Origin: Streptomyces sp. R33
Lineage (GTDB): Bacteria > Actinomycetota > Actinomycetes > Streptomycetales > Streptomycetaceae
Direction of reading: 5' to 3'
DNA: 64,000 nucleotides
Assembly: GCF_041200175.1 (NCBI RefSeq)
Contig: NZ_CP165727.1
Coordinates: forward strand, 6,575,501-6,639,500
Made by a program: the position numbers and the translations under genes
Shown: positions 40,719 through 48,595 of the stretch, in pieces
Layout of the letters: every line of letters begins with the position of its first letter
Position numbering within the stretch: position 1 is the stretch's first letter
Notes under the pieces: generated by a model
The model's database searches: none
Seen by the model: the letters and a program-made list of their open reading frames with translations, nothing else
What the model was told of the DNA's origin: nothing

Positions 40719-42980
40719 ATGCCCCGCACCGCCCTGCGCATCTGCCCCCTCTGCGAAGCCACCTGCGGCCTCACCCTCACCATCGAGGGCACCGCCGTCA
40801 CCGGCGCCCGCGGGGACCGCGACGACGTCTTCAGCCGCGGTTTCATCTGCCCCAAGGGCGCGGCGTTCGGTGCGCTCGACGCCGATCCCGACCGTCTGCG
40901 CACCCCCCTCGTCCGCCGCGACGGACGGCTCCAGGAGGCCACCTGGGAGGAGGCGTACGAGGCCATCGCCGCCGCGGTCCCGGCCCTCGTGCAGGAGTAC
41001 GGCGCCCAGTCCGTCGGCGTGGTCCTCGGCAACCCGAACGTGCACACCATGGCGGGCGCCCTCTACCCCCCGCTCCTGCTGAAGGCGCTCGGTACCCGCA
41101 ACCTCTTCACCGCCAGCACCCTCGACCAGATGCCCAAGCACGTCTCCAGCGGGCTGCTCTTCGGCGACCCCTTCGCCATCCCGGTCCCCGACCTCGACCG
41201 CACCGACTTCCTGCTGCTCCTCGGCGCCAACCCCGTCGAGTCCAACGGCTCCCTGTGCACCGCCCCCGACTTCCCGGGCCGGCTCAAGGCGCTGCGCGCC
41301 CGCGGCGGCACCCTGGTCGTCGTCGACCCGCGCTGCACCCGCACCGCCAAGCTCGCCGACCGGCACCTCGCGCCGCGCCCCGGCAGTGACGCCCTGCTGC
41401 TCGCCGCCCTCGCGCACACCCTCCTCGCGGAGAAACTCGCCGCCCCCGGCACGCTGGAGGAACAGACCGACGGCCTCGGGGAACTCGCCGAGGCGCTCGG
41501 TAGTTTCACTCCCGAGGCCGTGGCCCCCGCCTGCGACCTCACGGCCGCCGAGATCCGCGACCTCGCCCGCGACCTCGCGGCCGCGCCCACCGCCGCCGTG
41601 TACGGCCGGATCGGCAGCTGCACCGTCGAGTACGGCACGCTCGCCAGCTGGTTGGTCGACGTGCTGAACATCCTCACCGGCAACCTCGACCGGCCCGGGG
41701 GAGTCCTCTTCCCGCTCCCGGCCGCCGGCCCGCGGCCGCGCCCCGCCGGGCCGGGCAAGGGCTTCACCCTCGGCCGCTGGCGCAGCCGGGTCAGCGGCCA
41801 TCCCGAGGCCAAGGCCGAACTGCCCATCGCCGCCCTGGCCGAGGAGATCGAGACGCCGGGGGAGGGGCGGATCCGTGCCCTGGTCGCCATCGCCGCCAAC
41901 CCGGTGCTGTCCGCCCCCGACGGGCGGCGCCTCGACGCGGCCCTGGCCGGGCTCGACTTCATGGTGAGCATCGATCCCTACCTCAACGAGACCTCCCGCC
42001 ACGCCCACGTCGTGCTGCCTCCGCCGCCGCCCTCGCAGAGCGCGCACCACGACTTCGCCTTCAACGGGTTCGCCATCCACAACCAAGCCCGCTACACCCG
42101 CCCTGCCGTCCCGCTCGAATCAGGCCGGCTCGACGAGTGCGAGATCCATGCCCGCCTCGTCCTCGCCGTCTCCGGCATGTACGGCTCCGCCGCCCCGAGG
42201 GCCGTGGACGACATGGTCATCCAGAGCGCCCTCGCCAAGGAGACCGCCGATCCGCGCTCCCCGCTGCACGGGCAGGACCCGGCGCGCCTGGCCGGCCTGC
42301 TCACCGGTGAGAGCGGTCCCGAGCGGCGGCTCGACCTGATGCTCCGCCTCGGGCCGTACGGAGACCGGTTCGGCGCCGGCTCCGCCCCCGACGCGGGAGC
42401 CGGCGCAGGCGCGGGCGAGGGGCTCAGCCTGGAGCGGCTGCTCGCGCACCCGCACGGCATCGACCTGGGCCCGCTGCGGCCCCGGCTCCCGGGCGTGCTG
42501 AGGACGCGCAGCGGCAGGATCGAGCTGCTCCCGGACCCGATCACGGCCGAGCTCCCCAGGCTGCGCGCGGCGCTCGCCGACCGCCCCGCCGCCCTGGTGC
42601 TCGTGGGCCGCCGCCATCTGCGGTCCAACAACAGCTGGTTGCACAACGTCCCGGCCCTCACCGGAGGTTCCAACCGCTGCACCCTCCAGGTGCATCCCGA
42701 GGACGCGGACCGGCTCGGCCTCACCACGGGCGGCATGGCCCGGATCACCGCCGACGGCGGCAGCCTGGAGGTCCCCGTCGAGGTCACCGACGCCGTCCGC
42801 ACCGGCGTGGTGAGCCTGCCGCACGGCTGGGGCCACGACCGCGACGGGGCCCGGCTCTCCGTCGCCTCCATCGCGCCCGGCGTCAACGTCAACCAGCTCC
42901 TCGACGGCTCCCGGCTCGACCCGCTGTCCGGCACGGCGGTGCTCAACGGTTTCCCCGTCGAGCTGACACCCCTGCCCTGA
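40719..42980 (+). CDS. Molybdopterin-dependent oxidoreductase (Mo-bisMGD/[4Fe-4S])
   Basis: A 753-residue enzyme from ATG 40719 with GGAGG upstream. The [4Fe-4S] motif uses Cys9, Cys12, Cys16 and Cys44 (CPLCEATC..FICPKG). Molybdopterin domains follow: GVVLGNPNVHTMAGALYPPLLLKALGTRN, LLLLGANPVESNGSL, VVVDPRCTRTAKLADRHLAPRPGSD, and the C-terminal dinucleotide-binding NNSWLHNVPAL..G.NRCTLQVHPEDADRLGL. This is the formate dehydrogenase/assimilatory nitrate reductase superfamily. It has no signal peptide and no adjacent partner subunits, so the electron partner and substrate are open. Confidence 0.9.
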   Translation: MPRTALRICPLCEATCGLTLTIEGTAVTGARGDRDDVFSRGFICPKGAAFGALDADPDRLRTPLVRRDGRLQEATWEEAYEAIAAAVPALVQEYGAQSVGVVLGNPNVHTMAGALYPPLLLKALGTRNLFTASTLDQMPKHVSSGLLFGDPFAIPVPDLDRTDFLLLLGANPVESNGSLCTAPDFPGRLKALRARGGTLVVVDPRCTRTAKLADRHLAPRPGSDALLLAALAHTLLAEKLAAPGTLEEQTDGLGELAEALGSFTPEAVAPACDLTAAEIRDLARDLAAAPTAAVYGRIGSCTVEYGTLASWLVDVLNILTGNLDRPGGVLFPLPAAGPRPRPAGPGKGFTLGRWRSRVSGHPEAKAELPIAALAEEIETPGEGRIRALVAIAANPVLSAPDGRRLDAALAGLDFMVSIDPYLNETSRHAHVVLPPPPPSQSAHHDFAFNGFAIHNQARYTRPAVPLESGRLDECEIHARLVLAVSGMYGSAAPRAVDDMVIQSALAKETADPRSPLHGQDPARLAGLLTGESGPERRLDLMLRLGPYGDRFGAGSAPDAGAGAGAGEGLSLERLLAHPHGIDLGPLRPRLPGVLRTRSGRIELLPDPITAELPRLRAALADRPAALVLVGRRHLRSNNSWLHNVPALTGGSNRCTLQVHPEDADRLGLTTGGMARITADGGSLEVPVEVTDAVRTGVVSLPHGWGHDRDGARLSVASIAPGVNVNQLLDGSRLDPLSGTAVLNGFPVELTPLP

Positions 42981-43053
42981 GCTGGGGTTTTGCTCGTATT
43001 GCTCACACGTCGACGTCTTGTTGGCATAAGGAGGAGGCACCTACGTTCCCTGC

Positions 43054-44508
43054 ATGCTGACCTTCCTCGGCTTCGCCATGATCGCCACCTTCCTGGTCCT
43101 GATCATGATGAAGAAAATGTCGCCCATCGCGGCGCTCGTCCTCATCCCCGCGCTGTTCTGCGTGTTCGCAGGAAAGGGCGCCCACCTCGGCGACTACGTC
43201 ATCGACGGAGTCGGCAAACTCGCGCCGACCGCCGCCATGCTGATGTTCGCCATCGTCTACTTCGGCGTGATGATCGACGTCGGCCTGTTCGACCCGATCG
43301 TGCGCGGCATCCTGCGCTTCTGCAAGGCGGACCCGGTGCGGGTCGTGGTCGGCACCGCGGTCCTCGCCGCGATCGTCTCCCTCGACGGCGACGGCTCGAC
43401 CACCTTCATGATCACCGTCTCGGCCATGTACCCGCTCTACAAGCGGCTCGGCCTCAGCCTGGTCGTCATGACGGGCGTCGCCGCCACCGCCAACGGCGTC
43501 ATGAACACCCTGCCCTGGGGCGGCCCCACGGCCCGTGCCGCCACCGCCCTCAAGCTCGACGCCTCCGACATCTTCGTCCCGATGATCCCGGCCCTCGCGG
43601 TCGGCCTGCTGTGCGTGTTCGTCCTCGCGTACGTCCTCGGGCTCAAGGAACGCCGCCGGATCGGCACGCTCGTCCTCCCCGGCGACGCGGAGCCGGCCGA
43701 GGAGCGGCTGCTCGTCGCCACCACCGGGTCCGCCGCCACCGGGTCCGTCGCCACCGGGTCCGCCGCCCCGGCCGAGCCGTCCGCCACCTCTACCTCCGGT
43801 GGTGCGGGCGCCGGGTCCGGTTCCGACTCCGGCCCGCTGCCCGGCTCCGCCGTGCCGGAGGACGGCTTCCAGGGCCTCGACCCCCGCCGGGCGACCCTCC
43901 GCCCGCGCCTCTACTGGTTCAACGCCGGCCTCACCGTGGCCCTCCTCACCGCGATGATCATGGAGCTGCTGCCCATCCCGGTGCTCTTCCTCCTCGGCGC
44001 CGCCCTCGCCCTCACCGTCAACTTCCCGCACATGCCCGACCAGAAGGCCCGGATCGCCGCCCACGCCGACAACGTCCTCAACGTCGCCGGAATGGTCTTC
44101 GCCGCCGCCGTCTTCACCGGCGTCCTCAGCGGCACCGGCATGGTCAAGCACATGGCCGACTGGCTCGTCGGCGCCATCCCCGAGGGCATGGGTCCGCACA
44201 TGGCCCTGGTCACCGGCCTGCTCAGCCTGCCGCTCACCTACTTCATGTCCAACGACGGCTTCTACTTCGGCGTCCTGCCGGTCCTGGCCGAGGCCGGCGC
44301 CGCGCACGGGGTCTCCCCGCTCGAGATCGCCCGCGCCTCCCTGGTCGGCCAGGCCCTGCACATGTCGAGCCCGCTGGTTCCCGCCGTCTACGTCCTCGTC
44401 GGCATGGCCAAGGTCGAGTTCGGCGACCACACCCGGTTCACCGTGAAGTGGGCGGTCCTCACCTCCCTCGTCGTCCTCGGGGCAGGGATGCTTTTCGGCA
44501 TCATCTGA
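43054..44508 (+). CDS. CitMHS family metal-citrate:H+ symporter
   Basis: A 484-residue carrier with about twelve helices. CitMHS signatures are the N-terminal LTFLGFAMIATFLVLIMMKKMSPIAALVLIP, SLDGDGSTTFMITVSAMYPLYKRLG, GVMNTLPWGGPTARAA and the C-terminal YFMSNDGFYFGVLPVLAEAG. The central loop (about 215-285) is expanded with Ala/Gly/Ser/Thr repeats. Proteins of this family import citrate complexed with divalent or ferric ions. From memory, the S. coelicolor orthologue CitSc (SCO1710) takes up iron-citrate. The AAGGAGGAGG site is 16 bases from the ATG, unusually far. Confidence 0.92.
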   Translation: MLTFLGFAMIATFLVLIMMKKMSPIAALVLIPALFCVFAGKGAHLGDYVIDGVGKLAPTAAMLMFAIVYFGVMIDVGLFDPIVRGILRFCKADPVRVVVGTAVLAAIVSLDGDGSTTFMITVSAMYPLYKRLGLSLVVMTGVAATANGVMNTLPWGGPTARAATALKLDASDIFVPMIPALAVGLLCVFVLAYVLGLKERRRIGTLVLPGDAEPAEERLLVATTGSAATGSVATGSAAPAEPSATSTSGGAGAGSGSDSGPLPGSAVPEDGFQGLDPRRATLRPRLYWFNAGLTVALLTAMIMELLPIPVLFLLGAALALTVNFPHMPDQKARIAAHADNVLNVAGMVFAAAVFTGVLSGTGMVKHMADWLVGAIPEGMGPHMALVTGLLSLPLTYFMSNDGFYFGVLPVLAEAGAAHGVSPLEIARASLVGQALHMSSPLVPAVYVLVGMAKVEFGDHTRFTVKWAVLTSLVVLGAGMLFGII

Positions 44509-44532
44509 CCCCGGACACCCCTGGCGCGCCGA

Positions 44533-44551
44533 AAACTACCGACGCTAGTTT
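44533..44551. promoter_or_regulatory. AAACTA-N7-TAGTTT operator upstream of aldehyde dehydrogenase
   Basis: AAACTACCGACGCTAGTTT has perfect six-base arms. It lies 59 bases before the aldehyde dehydrogenase start. It matches the site at 48538-48556 at 16 of 19 positions, next to the TetR gene at 47865-48509, so that TetR is the likely binder. Confidence 0.75.
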
Positions 44552-44610
44552 GTAGGGTGGTCGAACGAGATCCGGTCTCTACGCGCTCGTGCGTGCTCGG
44601 GAGGAAAGCC

Positions 44611-46023
44611 ATGAAGGCCCACGACGGGATGTACATCGGCGGCGCATGGCGGCCCGCCGCCGGACGCGACCGGATCGAGGTCGTCAACCCGGCCGACGAG
44701 CAGATCATCGCCGGGGTGCCGGCCGGCAACGCCGACGACGTGGACGCGGCCGTACGCGCGGCACGCGCCGCGTTCCCGGGCTGGGCGGCCACGGCTCCGG
44801 CCGAGCGGGCCGCCCTGATCGCGGCGCTGCGCGACGTGCTGATCGCCCGCAAGAGCGAGTTCGCCGAGCTCATCACCGCCGAACTCGGCTCCCCGCGGGG
44901 CTTCTCGGAGATGGTCCACGTGGGGGCGCCGATCGCGGTGTCCTCCTCGTTCGCCGAGCTGGGGGCCTCGTACGCCTTCGAGGAGCGGATCGGCAACTCC
45001 ACCGTTCTGCTGGAGCCGGTCGGTGTCGTCGGCGCCATCACGCCCTGGAACTACCCGCTGCACCAGATCGTTGCCAAGGTGGCGCCCGCTCTCGCCGCCG
45101 GCTGCACCCTCGTCCTCAAGCCGGCCGAGGACACCCCGCTGACCGCACAGCTCTTCGCCGAAGCCGTGCACGAGGCGGGCATCCCGGCCGGAGTGTTCAA
45201 CCTGGTGACCGGGACCGGCCCGGTCGCCGGCCAGGCGCTGGCCGCGCACGAAGGGGTCGACCTCGTCTCCTTCACCGGCTCCACCGCGGTCGGCAAGCAG
45301 ATCGGCGCCACGGCCGGCGCCGCCGTCAAGCGCGTCGCCCTCGAGCTCGGCGGAAAATCGGCCAATGTCATCCTGCCCGGGGCCGACCTCGCCAAGGCCG
45401 TCGCGACGGGCGTGGGCCACGTCATGAACAACTCCGGCCAGAGCTGCAACGCGCTCACGCGGATGCTCGTCCACCGCGACCAGTACGAGGAGGCCGTCTC
45501 GCTCGCGGCCGCCGCCGTCGCCTCGTACCCCTCCGGCGACCCCCGCGACCCGGGCACCCGCCTCGGCCCGGTCGTCAACGCCAAGCAGCGCGACCGCGTG
45601 CGCGGATACATCGCCAAGGGTGTCGAGGAGGGCGCGCGCCTCGTCGCCGGCGGCCCCGACGCCCCGCACGAGCACGGGTACTTCATCGCGCCGACCGTGT
45701 TCGCCGACGTCACGCCCGAGATGACCATCGCGCAGGAGGAGATCTTCGGCCCGGTGCTGTCGATCCTCCCGTACGAGGACCAGGACGAGGCCCTGCGCAT
45801 CGCCAACGGCACCGTGTACGGGCTGGGCGGCGCGGTCTGGGCCGCGGACGAGGAGACCGCCGTCGCCTTCGCCCGGCGCATGGACACCGGCCAGGTGGAC
45901 ATCAACGGCGGCCGGTTCAACCCGCTCGCGCCCTTCGGCGGCTACAAGCAGTCGGGCGTCGGCCGCGAGCTCGGCCCGCACGGTCTGGCCGAGTACCTCC
46001 AGACCAAGTCTTTGCAGTTCTGA
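44611..46023 (+). CDS. Aldehyde dehydrogenase (NAD(P)+-dependent)
   Basis: A 470-residue enzyme from ATG 44611 behind GGGAGGAAA. Family motifs are GVVGAITPWNYPLHQ, FTGSTAVGKQIG (cofactor), LELGGKSANVI (Glu) and NNSGQSCNALTRML with the catalytic Cys. EEIFGPVLSILPYEDQDEAL and the C-terminal FGGYKQSGVGRELG complete the fold. It oxidises an aldehyde to the acid. The alcohol dehydrogenase 94 bases downstream suggests a sequential alcohol-to-acid route. The last codons lie inside an 18-base tandem repeat. Regulation is probably by the TetR at 47865 through the AAACTA operator. Confidence 0.95.
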   Translation: MKAHDGMYIGGAWRPAAGRDRIEVVNPADEQIIAGVPAGNADDVDAAVRAARAAFPGWAATAPAERAALIAALRDVLIARKSEFAELITAELGSPRGFSEMVHVGAPIAVSSSFAELGASYAFEERIGNSTVLLEPVGVVGAITPWNYPLHQIVAKVAPALAAGCTLVLKPAEDTPLTAQLFAEAVHEAGIPAGVFNLVTGTGPVAGQALAAHEGVDLVSFTGSTAVGKQIGATAGAAVKRVALELGGKSANVILPGADLAKAVATGVGHVMNNSGQSCNALTRMLVHRDQYEEAVSLAAAAVASYPSGDPRDPGTRLGPVVNAKQRDRVRGYIAKGVEEGARLVAGGPDAPHEHGYFIAPTVFADVTPEMTIAQEEIFGPVLSILPYEDQDEALRIANGTVYGLGGAVWAADEETAVAFARRMDTGQVDINGGRFNPLAPFGGYKQSGVGRELGPHGLAEYLQTKSLQF

Positions 46024-46104
46024 GCCGCCCCGCAGTTCTGAGCAGCCCTGCAGTTCTGAGCAGCCCTGCAGATCCAAGCCGCCCCGCAGTTCTGAGCCCC
46101 GAGA
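46015..46104 (+). repeat. Five 18-base tandem repeats at the aldehyde dehydrogenase stop codon
   Basis: Copies begin at 46015, 46033, 46051, 46069 and 46087 with the unit CAGTTCTGAGC followed by about NGCCCNG. The first includes the final Gln-Phe codons and the TGA stop; the fourth is degenerate (CAGATCCAAGC). The spacer to the alcohol dehydrogenase gene is made almost entirely of these copies. Confidence 0.93.
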
Positions 46105-46117
46105 GACGGAATCGACC

Positions 46118-47203
46118 ATGGTCCGCGCCGCCATCCTGCCCGCCGTCGGAGCCCCGCTGGAGATACGGGAGATCGTCCTGCCCGATCCCGGCCCCGGCCA
46201 GGTCCGGGTGCGGCTCGCCGCAGCCGGCGTCTGCCACTCCGATCTCTCCCTCACCGACGGCACCATGAGGGTGCCCGTCCCCGCCGTCCTCGGCCACGAG
46301 GGCTCGGGCACGGTCCTCGCCGTCGGCGAGGGCGTCACGCACGTCGCCCCCGGCGACGGCGTGGTGCTCAACTGGTCCCCGTCCTGCGGGGAGTGCCACC
46401 ACTGCTCGATCGGCGAGGTCTGGCTCTGCGCCAACGCGCTCACCGGGGTCGGGGCGGTCTACGCCCACGACGCCGAGGGCACGCCGCTGCACCCCGGGCT
46501 GAACGTGGCGGCGTTCGCCGAGGAGACGGTCGTCGCGGCCAACTGCGTGCTGCCCGCGCCCGCCGGGATTCCGCTCGCCGAGGCCGCCCTGCTCGGGTGC
46601 GCGGTGCTCACCGGCTACGGCGCGGTCCGCAACAGCGCCCGGGTCCGCCCGGGCGAATCCGTCGCCGTCTTCGGCGTCGGCGGCGTCGGCCTGGCCGCCC
46701 TCCAGGCCGCGCGGATCGCCGAAGCGGGCCCGATCGTGGCCGTCGACGTCTCCCCGGCCAAGGAGGAGCTGGCCCGCGCGGCCGGGGCCACCGACTTCGT
46801 GCTCGCCTCCGACACCACCGCCAAGCAGATCCGGGCCCTCACCGGCGGCCAGGGTGCCGATGTCGCCGTCGAGTGCGTCGGCCGGGCGGAGTCCATCCGC
46901 GGAGCCTGGGACTCGACCCGCCGCGGCGGCCGCACCACGGTCGTCGGCATCGGAGGCAAGGAGCAGCAGGTCTCCTTCCACGCCCTGGAGATCTTCCACT
47001 TCGCCCGCACCCTCACCGGCTGCGTCTACGGGAACAGCGACCCCGCCCGCGATCTCCCGGTGATCGCGGACCACGTCCGCGCGGGCCGCCTCGACCTCGG
47101 CTCCCTGGTCACCGACCGCATCACCCTCGACGGCATCCCGGCCGCCTTCGACGCGATGCTCGCCGGCAAGGGCGGCCGCTCGCTGGTCGTCTTCCAGCCG
47201 TAG
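46118..47203 (+). CDS. Zinc-dependent alcohol dehydrogenase
   Basis: A 361-residue medium-chain dehydrogenase. Catalytic zinc ligands are in GVCHSD (Cys) and GHEGSG (His/Glu). The structural zinc cysteines are in CGECHHCSIGEVWLC, the catalytic third ligand lies in LLGCAVLTGYGAV, and the Rossmann motif is GVGGVGLAALQAA with an Asp (VAVDVSP) that favours NAD+. It resembles the class III/NDMA-dependent and mycothiol-linked group of actinobacteria. It forms a unit with the aldehyde dehydrogenase, oxidising a primary alcohol whose identity is unknown. Confidence 0.94.
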   Translation: MVRAAILPAVGAPLEIREIVLPDPGPGQVRVRLAAAGVCHSDLSLTDGTMRVPVPAVLGHEGSGTVLAVGEGVTHVAPGDGVVLNWSPSCGECHHCSIGEVWLCANALTGVGAVYAHDAEGTPLHPGLNVAAFAEETVVAANCVLPAPAGIPLAEAALLGCAVLTGYGAVRNSARVRPGESVAVFGVGGVGLAALQAARIAEAGPIVAVDVSPAKEELARAAGATDFVLASDTTAKQIRALTGGQGADVAVECVGRAESIRGAWDSTRRGGRTTVVGIGGKEQQVSFHALEIFHFARTLTGCVYGNSDPARDLPVIADHVRAGRLDLGSLVTDRITLDGIPAAFDAMLAGKGGRSLVVFQP

Positions 47204-47292
47204 GGCTCGTCGAAGGATTCCCTCCCCCTGCTACCGCTGGGAGGTGCCCCCGGGCCGGCGGGGGCCCGGCGCGCGCCCCCGCCGCGGAGCGC

Positions 47293-47550
47293 TCACCCGC
47301 CCGCCTGCGGGAGGGCGGGGTTCCGCGGCCGCAGCCGGTCCCACTCGCCGTAGTCCCGCAGCGTGATGTTCTCGGCGGTCTTGCGGGCCATCCTGGCCGC
47401 GATGTCCTTCCCCGGCAGATTCGGCATGACCTTGTAGCAGCGGTTGAGGAGAGTGGCCATCAGGCGGCTCCCGGGAGCCATGAGCCCGGCGACGCCGTCG
47501 CCCATCTTCCGGAAGCCCGCCGCGTACCGCCGGAGTTCCTCCTCGTACGG
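47293..47550 (-). pseudogene. C-terminal fragment of an FAD-dependent monooxygenase-like gene
   Basis: About 85 codons ending in a proper stop encode PYEEELRRYAAGFRKMGDG, then SRLMATLLNRCYKVMPNLPGKDIAARMARKTAENITLRDYGEW. This looks like the last part of a PHBH-fold monooxygenase, whose C-termini often end in a similar Ala-Asn-Ala-Ile-x-Leu-x-Asp-Tyr pattern. The FAD-binding part is missing, and upstream sequence switches directly to an unrelated fragment. The family assignment is tentative. Confidence 0.6.
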
Positions 47551-47564
47551 GCCCCGGCTCCGGC

Positions 47565-47696
47565 GGCCCCCGCCCCCTCCACGGACAGCCGGGTCTTGCC
47601 GACGCCGCCGGGCCCGGTCAGCGTCACCAGCCGGGCCACCCGCAGCAGACGCGCGCCCTCGGCAGGCTCGCCGTCGCCCCCGACGAACGCCGAGCT
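47565..47696 (-). pseudogene. P-loop fragment of an AfsR/LuxR-type ATP-binding regulator
   Basis: About 44 codons read SSAFVGGDGEPAEGARLLR then VARLVTLTGPGGVGKTRLSVE. This matches the start of the NB-ARC-like ATPase of SARP or LuxR-type regulators (SFVGRexEL..LL....LVTLTGPGGVGKTRLA). Neither the DNA-binding part nor the rest of the ATPase is present. It lies between the monooxygenase and SDR fragments on the same strand. Confidence 0.72.
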
Positions 47697-47842
47697 CCTC
47701 GGGGGTGACGTGCGCGATCGGATTGCCGGAGCTGATGCCCGCATTGTTGACCAGCACGTCCAGCCCGGGCCCCGCCGGCCCCGCCGCCCGCCTGCTCGAT
47801 CCGCGCCACGGTCTCGGACGCCGCGGCCTCGTTGCCCCGTAG
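47692..47842 (-). pseudogene. Frameshifted internal fragment of a short-chain dehydrogenase
   Basis: One frame gives GLDVLVNNAGISSGNPIAHVTPEEL, unmistakably the NNAG segment of an SDR. Upstream, in another frame, RGNEAAASETVARIEQAGG continues the same fold, so a frameshift lies between. The Rossmann start and catalytic YxxxK are absent. The fragment ends exactly where the P-loop fragment begins. Confidence 0.78.
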
Positions 47843-47864
47843 GCAGTCACCGACTGCGGGCCGT

Positions 47865-48509
47865 TCAGGCCTGGGGCAGCGCCTCGTACTGCAGGGCCAG
47901 CCCGTCCAGCAACGCGGCCAGGCCCGTCTCGAACGCGCCCTCGTCCACCTCGCGCTGACGCTCTGCCAGCAGATGGGCCTGGCCCAGGTGGGGGTAGTCC
48001 GACGGGTCGTACGCCGCCTCGTCGTCCACGAAACCCCGGGCGAAGGAGCCCACCGCCGAGCCCAGGATGAAGTACCGCATCAGCGCGCCGATCCGGGTCG
48101 CCTGCGCCGGGGGCCACCCTGCGGCCGTCATCGCGCCGAACACCGCGTCCGCCAGCCGCAGTCCGGCCGGGCGCCGGCCCGGGCCGCGCGCCAGCACCGG
48201 CACGATGTTCGGATGGTCGGACAGTGCGCTCCGGTACGAGTGCGCCCAGTCGTGCAGGGCGGCCCGCCAGTCCCGGCCCGCCCCCGGCTCGAACATCGAC
48301 AAGTCGACCCGCGCGCTCACGGCGTCCGCGACCGCGTCCAGGATCTCGTCCTTCGTGCGGAAGTGGTTGTAGAGGGAGGGCCCGCTGACCCCCAGCGCGG
48401 CCGCCAGCCTCCGCGTCGAGACCGCCTCCAGCCCCTCCGCGTCCACCAGCGCGCCCGCCGCCTCCACGATGCGGTCTCGGCTGAGGAGGGGCTTGCGCGG
48501 TCTGGCCAT
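47865..48509 (-). CDS. TetR/AcrR family transcriptional regulator
   Basis: A 214-residue regulator starting at ATG 48509; an in-frame ATG nine bases earlier is possible. The helix-turn-helix is at about residues 12-58: IVEAAGALVDAEGLEAVSTRRLAAALGVSGPSLYNHFRTKDEILDAV. The C-terminal domain has HPNIVPVLARGPGRRPAGLRLADAVFGAM and RYFILGSAVGSFARGF. The gene is divergent from an acyl-CoA dehydrogenase gene, and the AAACTA-N7-TAGTT operator at 48538-48556 lies between them. A matching operator precedes the aldehyde dehydrogenase, so the regulon probably includes both units. Confidence 0.9.
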   Translation of the reverse strand: MARPRKPLLSRDRIVEAAGALVDAEGLEAVSTRRLAAALGVSGPSLYNHFRTKDEILDAVADAVSARVDLSMFEPGAGRDWRAALHDWAHSYRSALSDHPNIVPVLARGPGRRPAGLRLADAVFGAMTAAGWPPAQATRIGALMRYFILGSAVGSFARGFVDDEAAYDPSDYPHLGQAHLLAERQREVDEGAFETGLAALLDGLALQYEALPQA

Positions 48510-48537
48510 GCGCCACATAGTAGGGCCTGCCCGCCAT

Positions 48538-48556
48538 AAACTACCGGTGCTAGTTA
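48538..48556. promoter_or_regulatory. AAACTA-N7-TAGTTA operator between TetR and acyl-CoA dehydrogenase
   Basis: AAACTACCGGTGCTAGTTA has arms AACTA and TAGTT in perfect symmetry. It sits 29 bases from the TetR start and 40 bases from the dehydrogenase start, and matches the site at 44533-44551. Confidence 0.78.
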
Positions 48557-48595
48557 AAGCGCGCCGGTCCACATCGCCACACCCGGAGGTGCCCG

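Noticed and set aside
46015..46104. CRISPR-like array
   Set aside because: The 18-base repeats are head to tail without unique spacers and include a gene's stop codon; no cas genes are present.
47865..48509. Mobile element or integrase near the gene-fragment scar
   Set aside because: No transposase, integrase, terminal inverted repeats or tRNA attachment site could be found around 47.2-48.5 kb.
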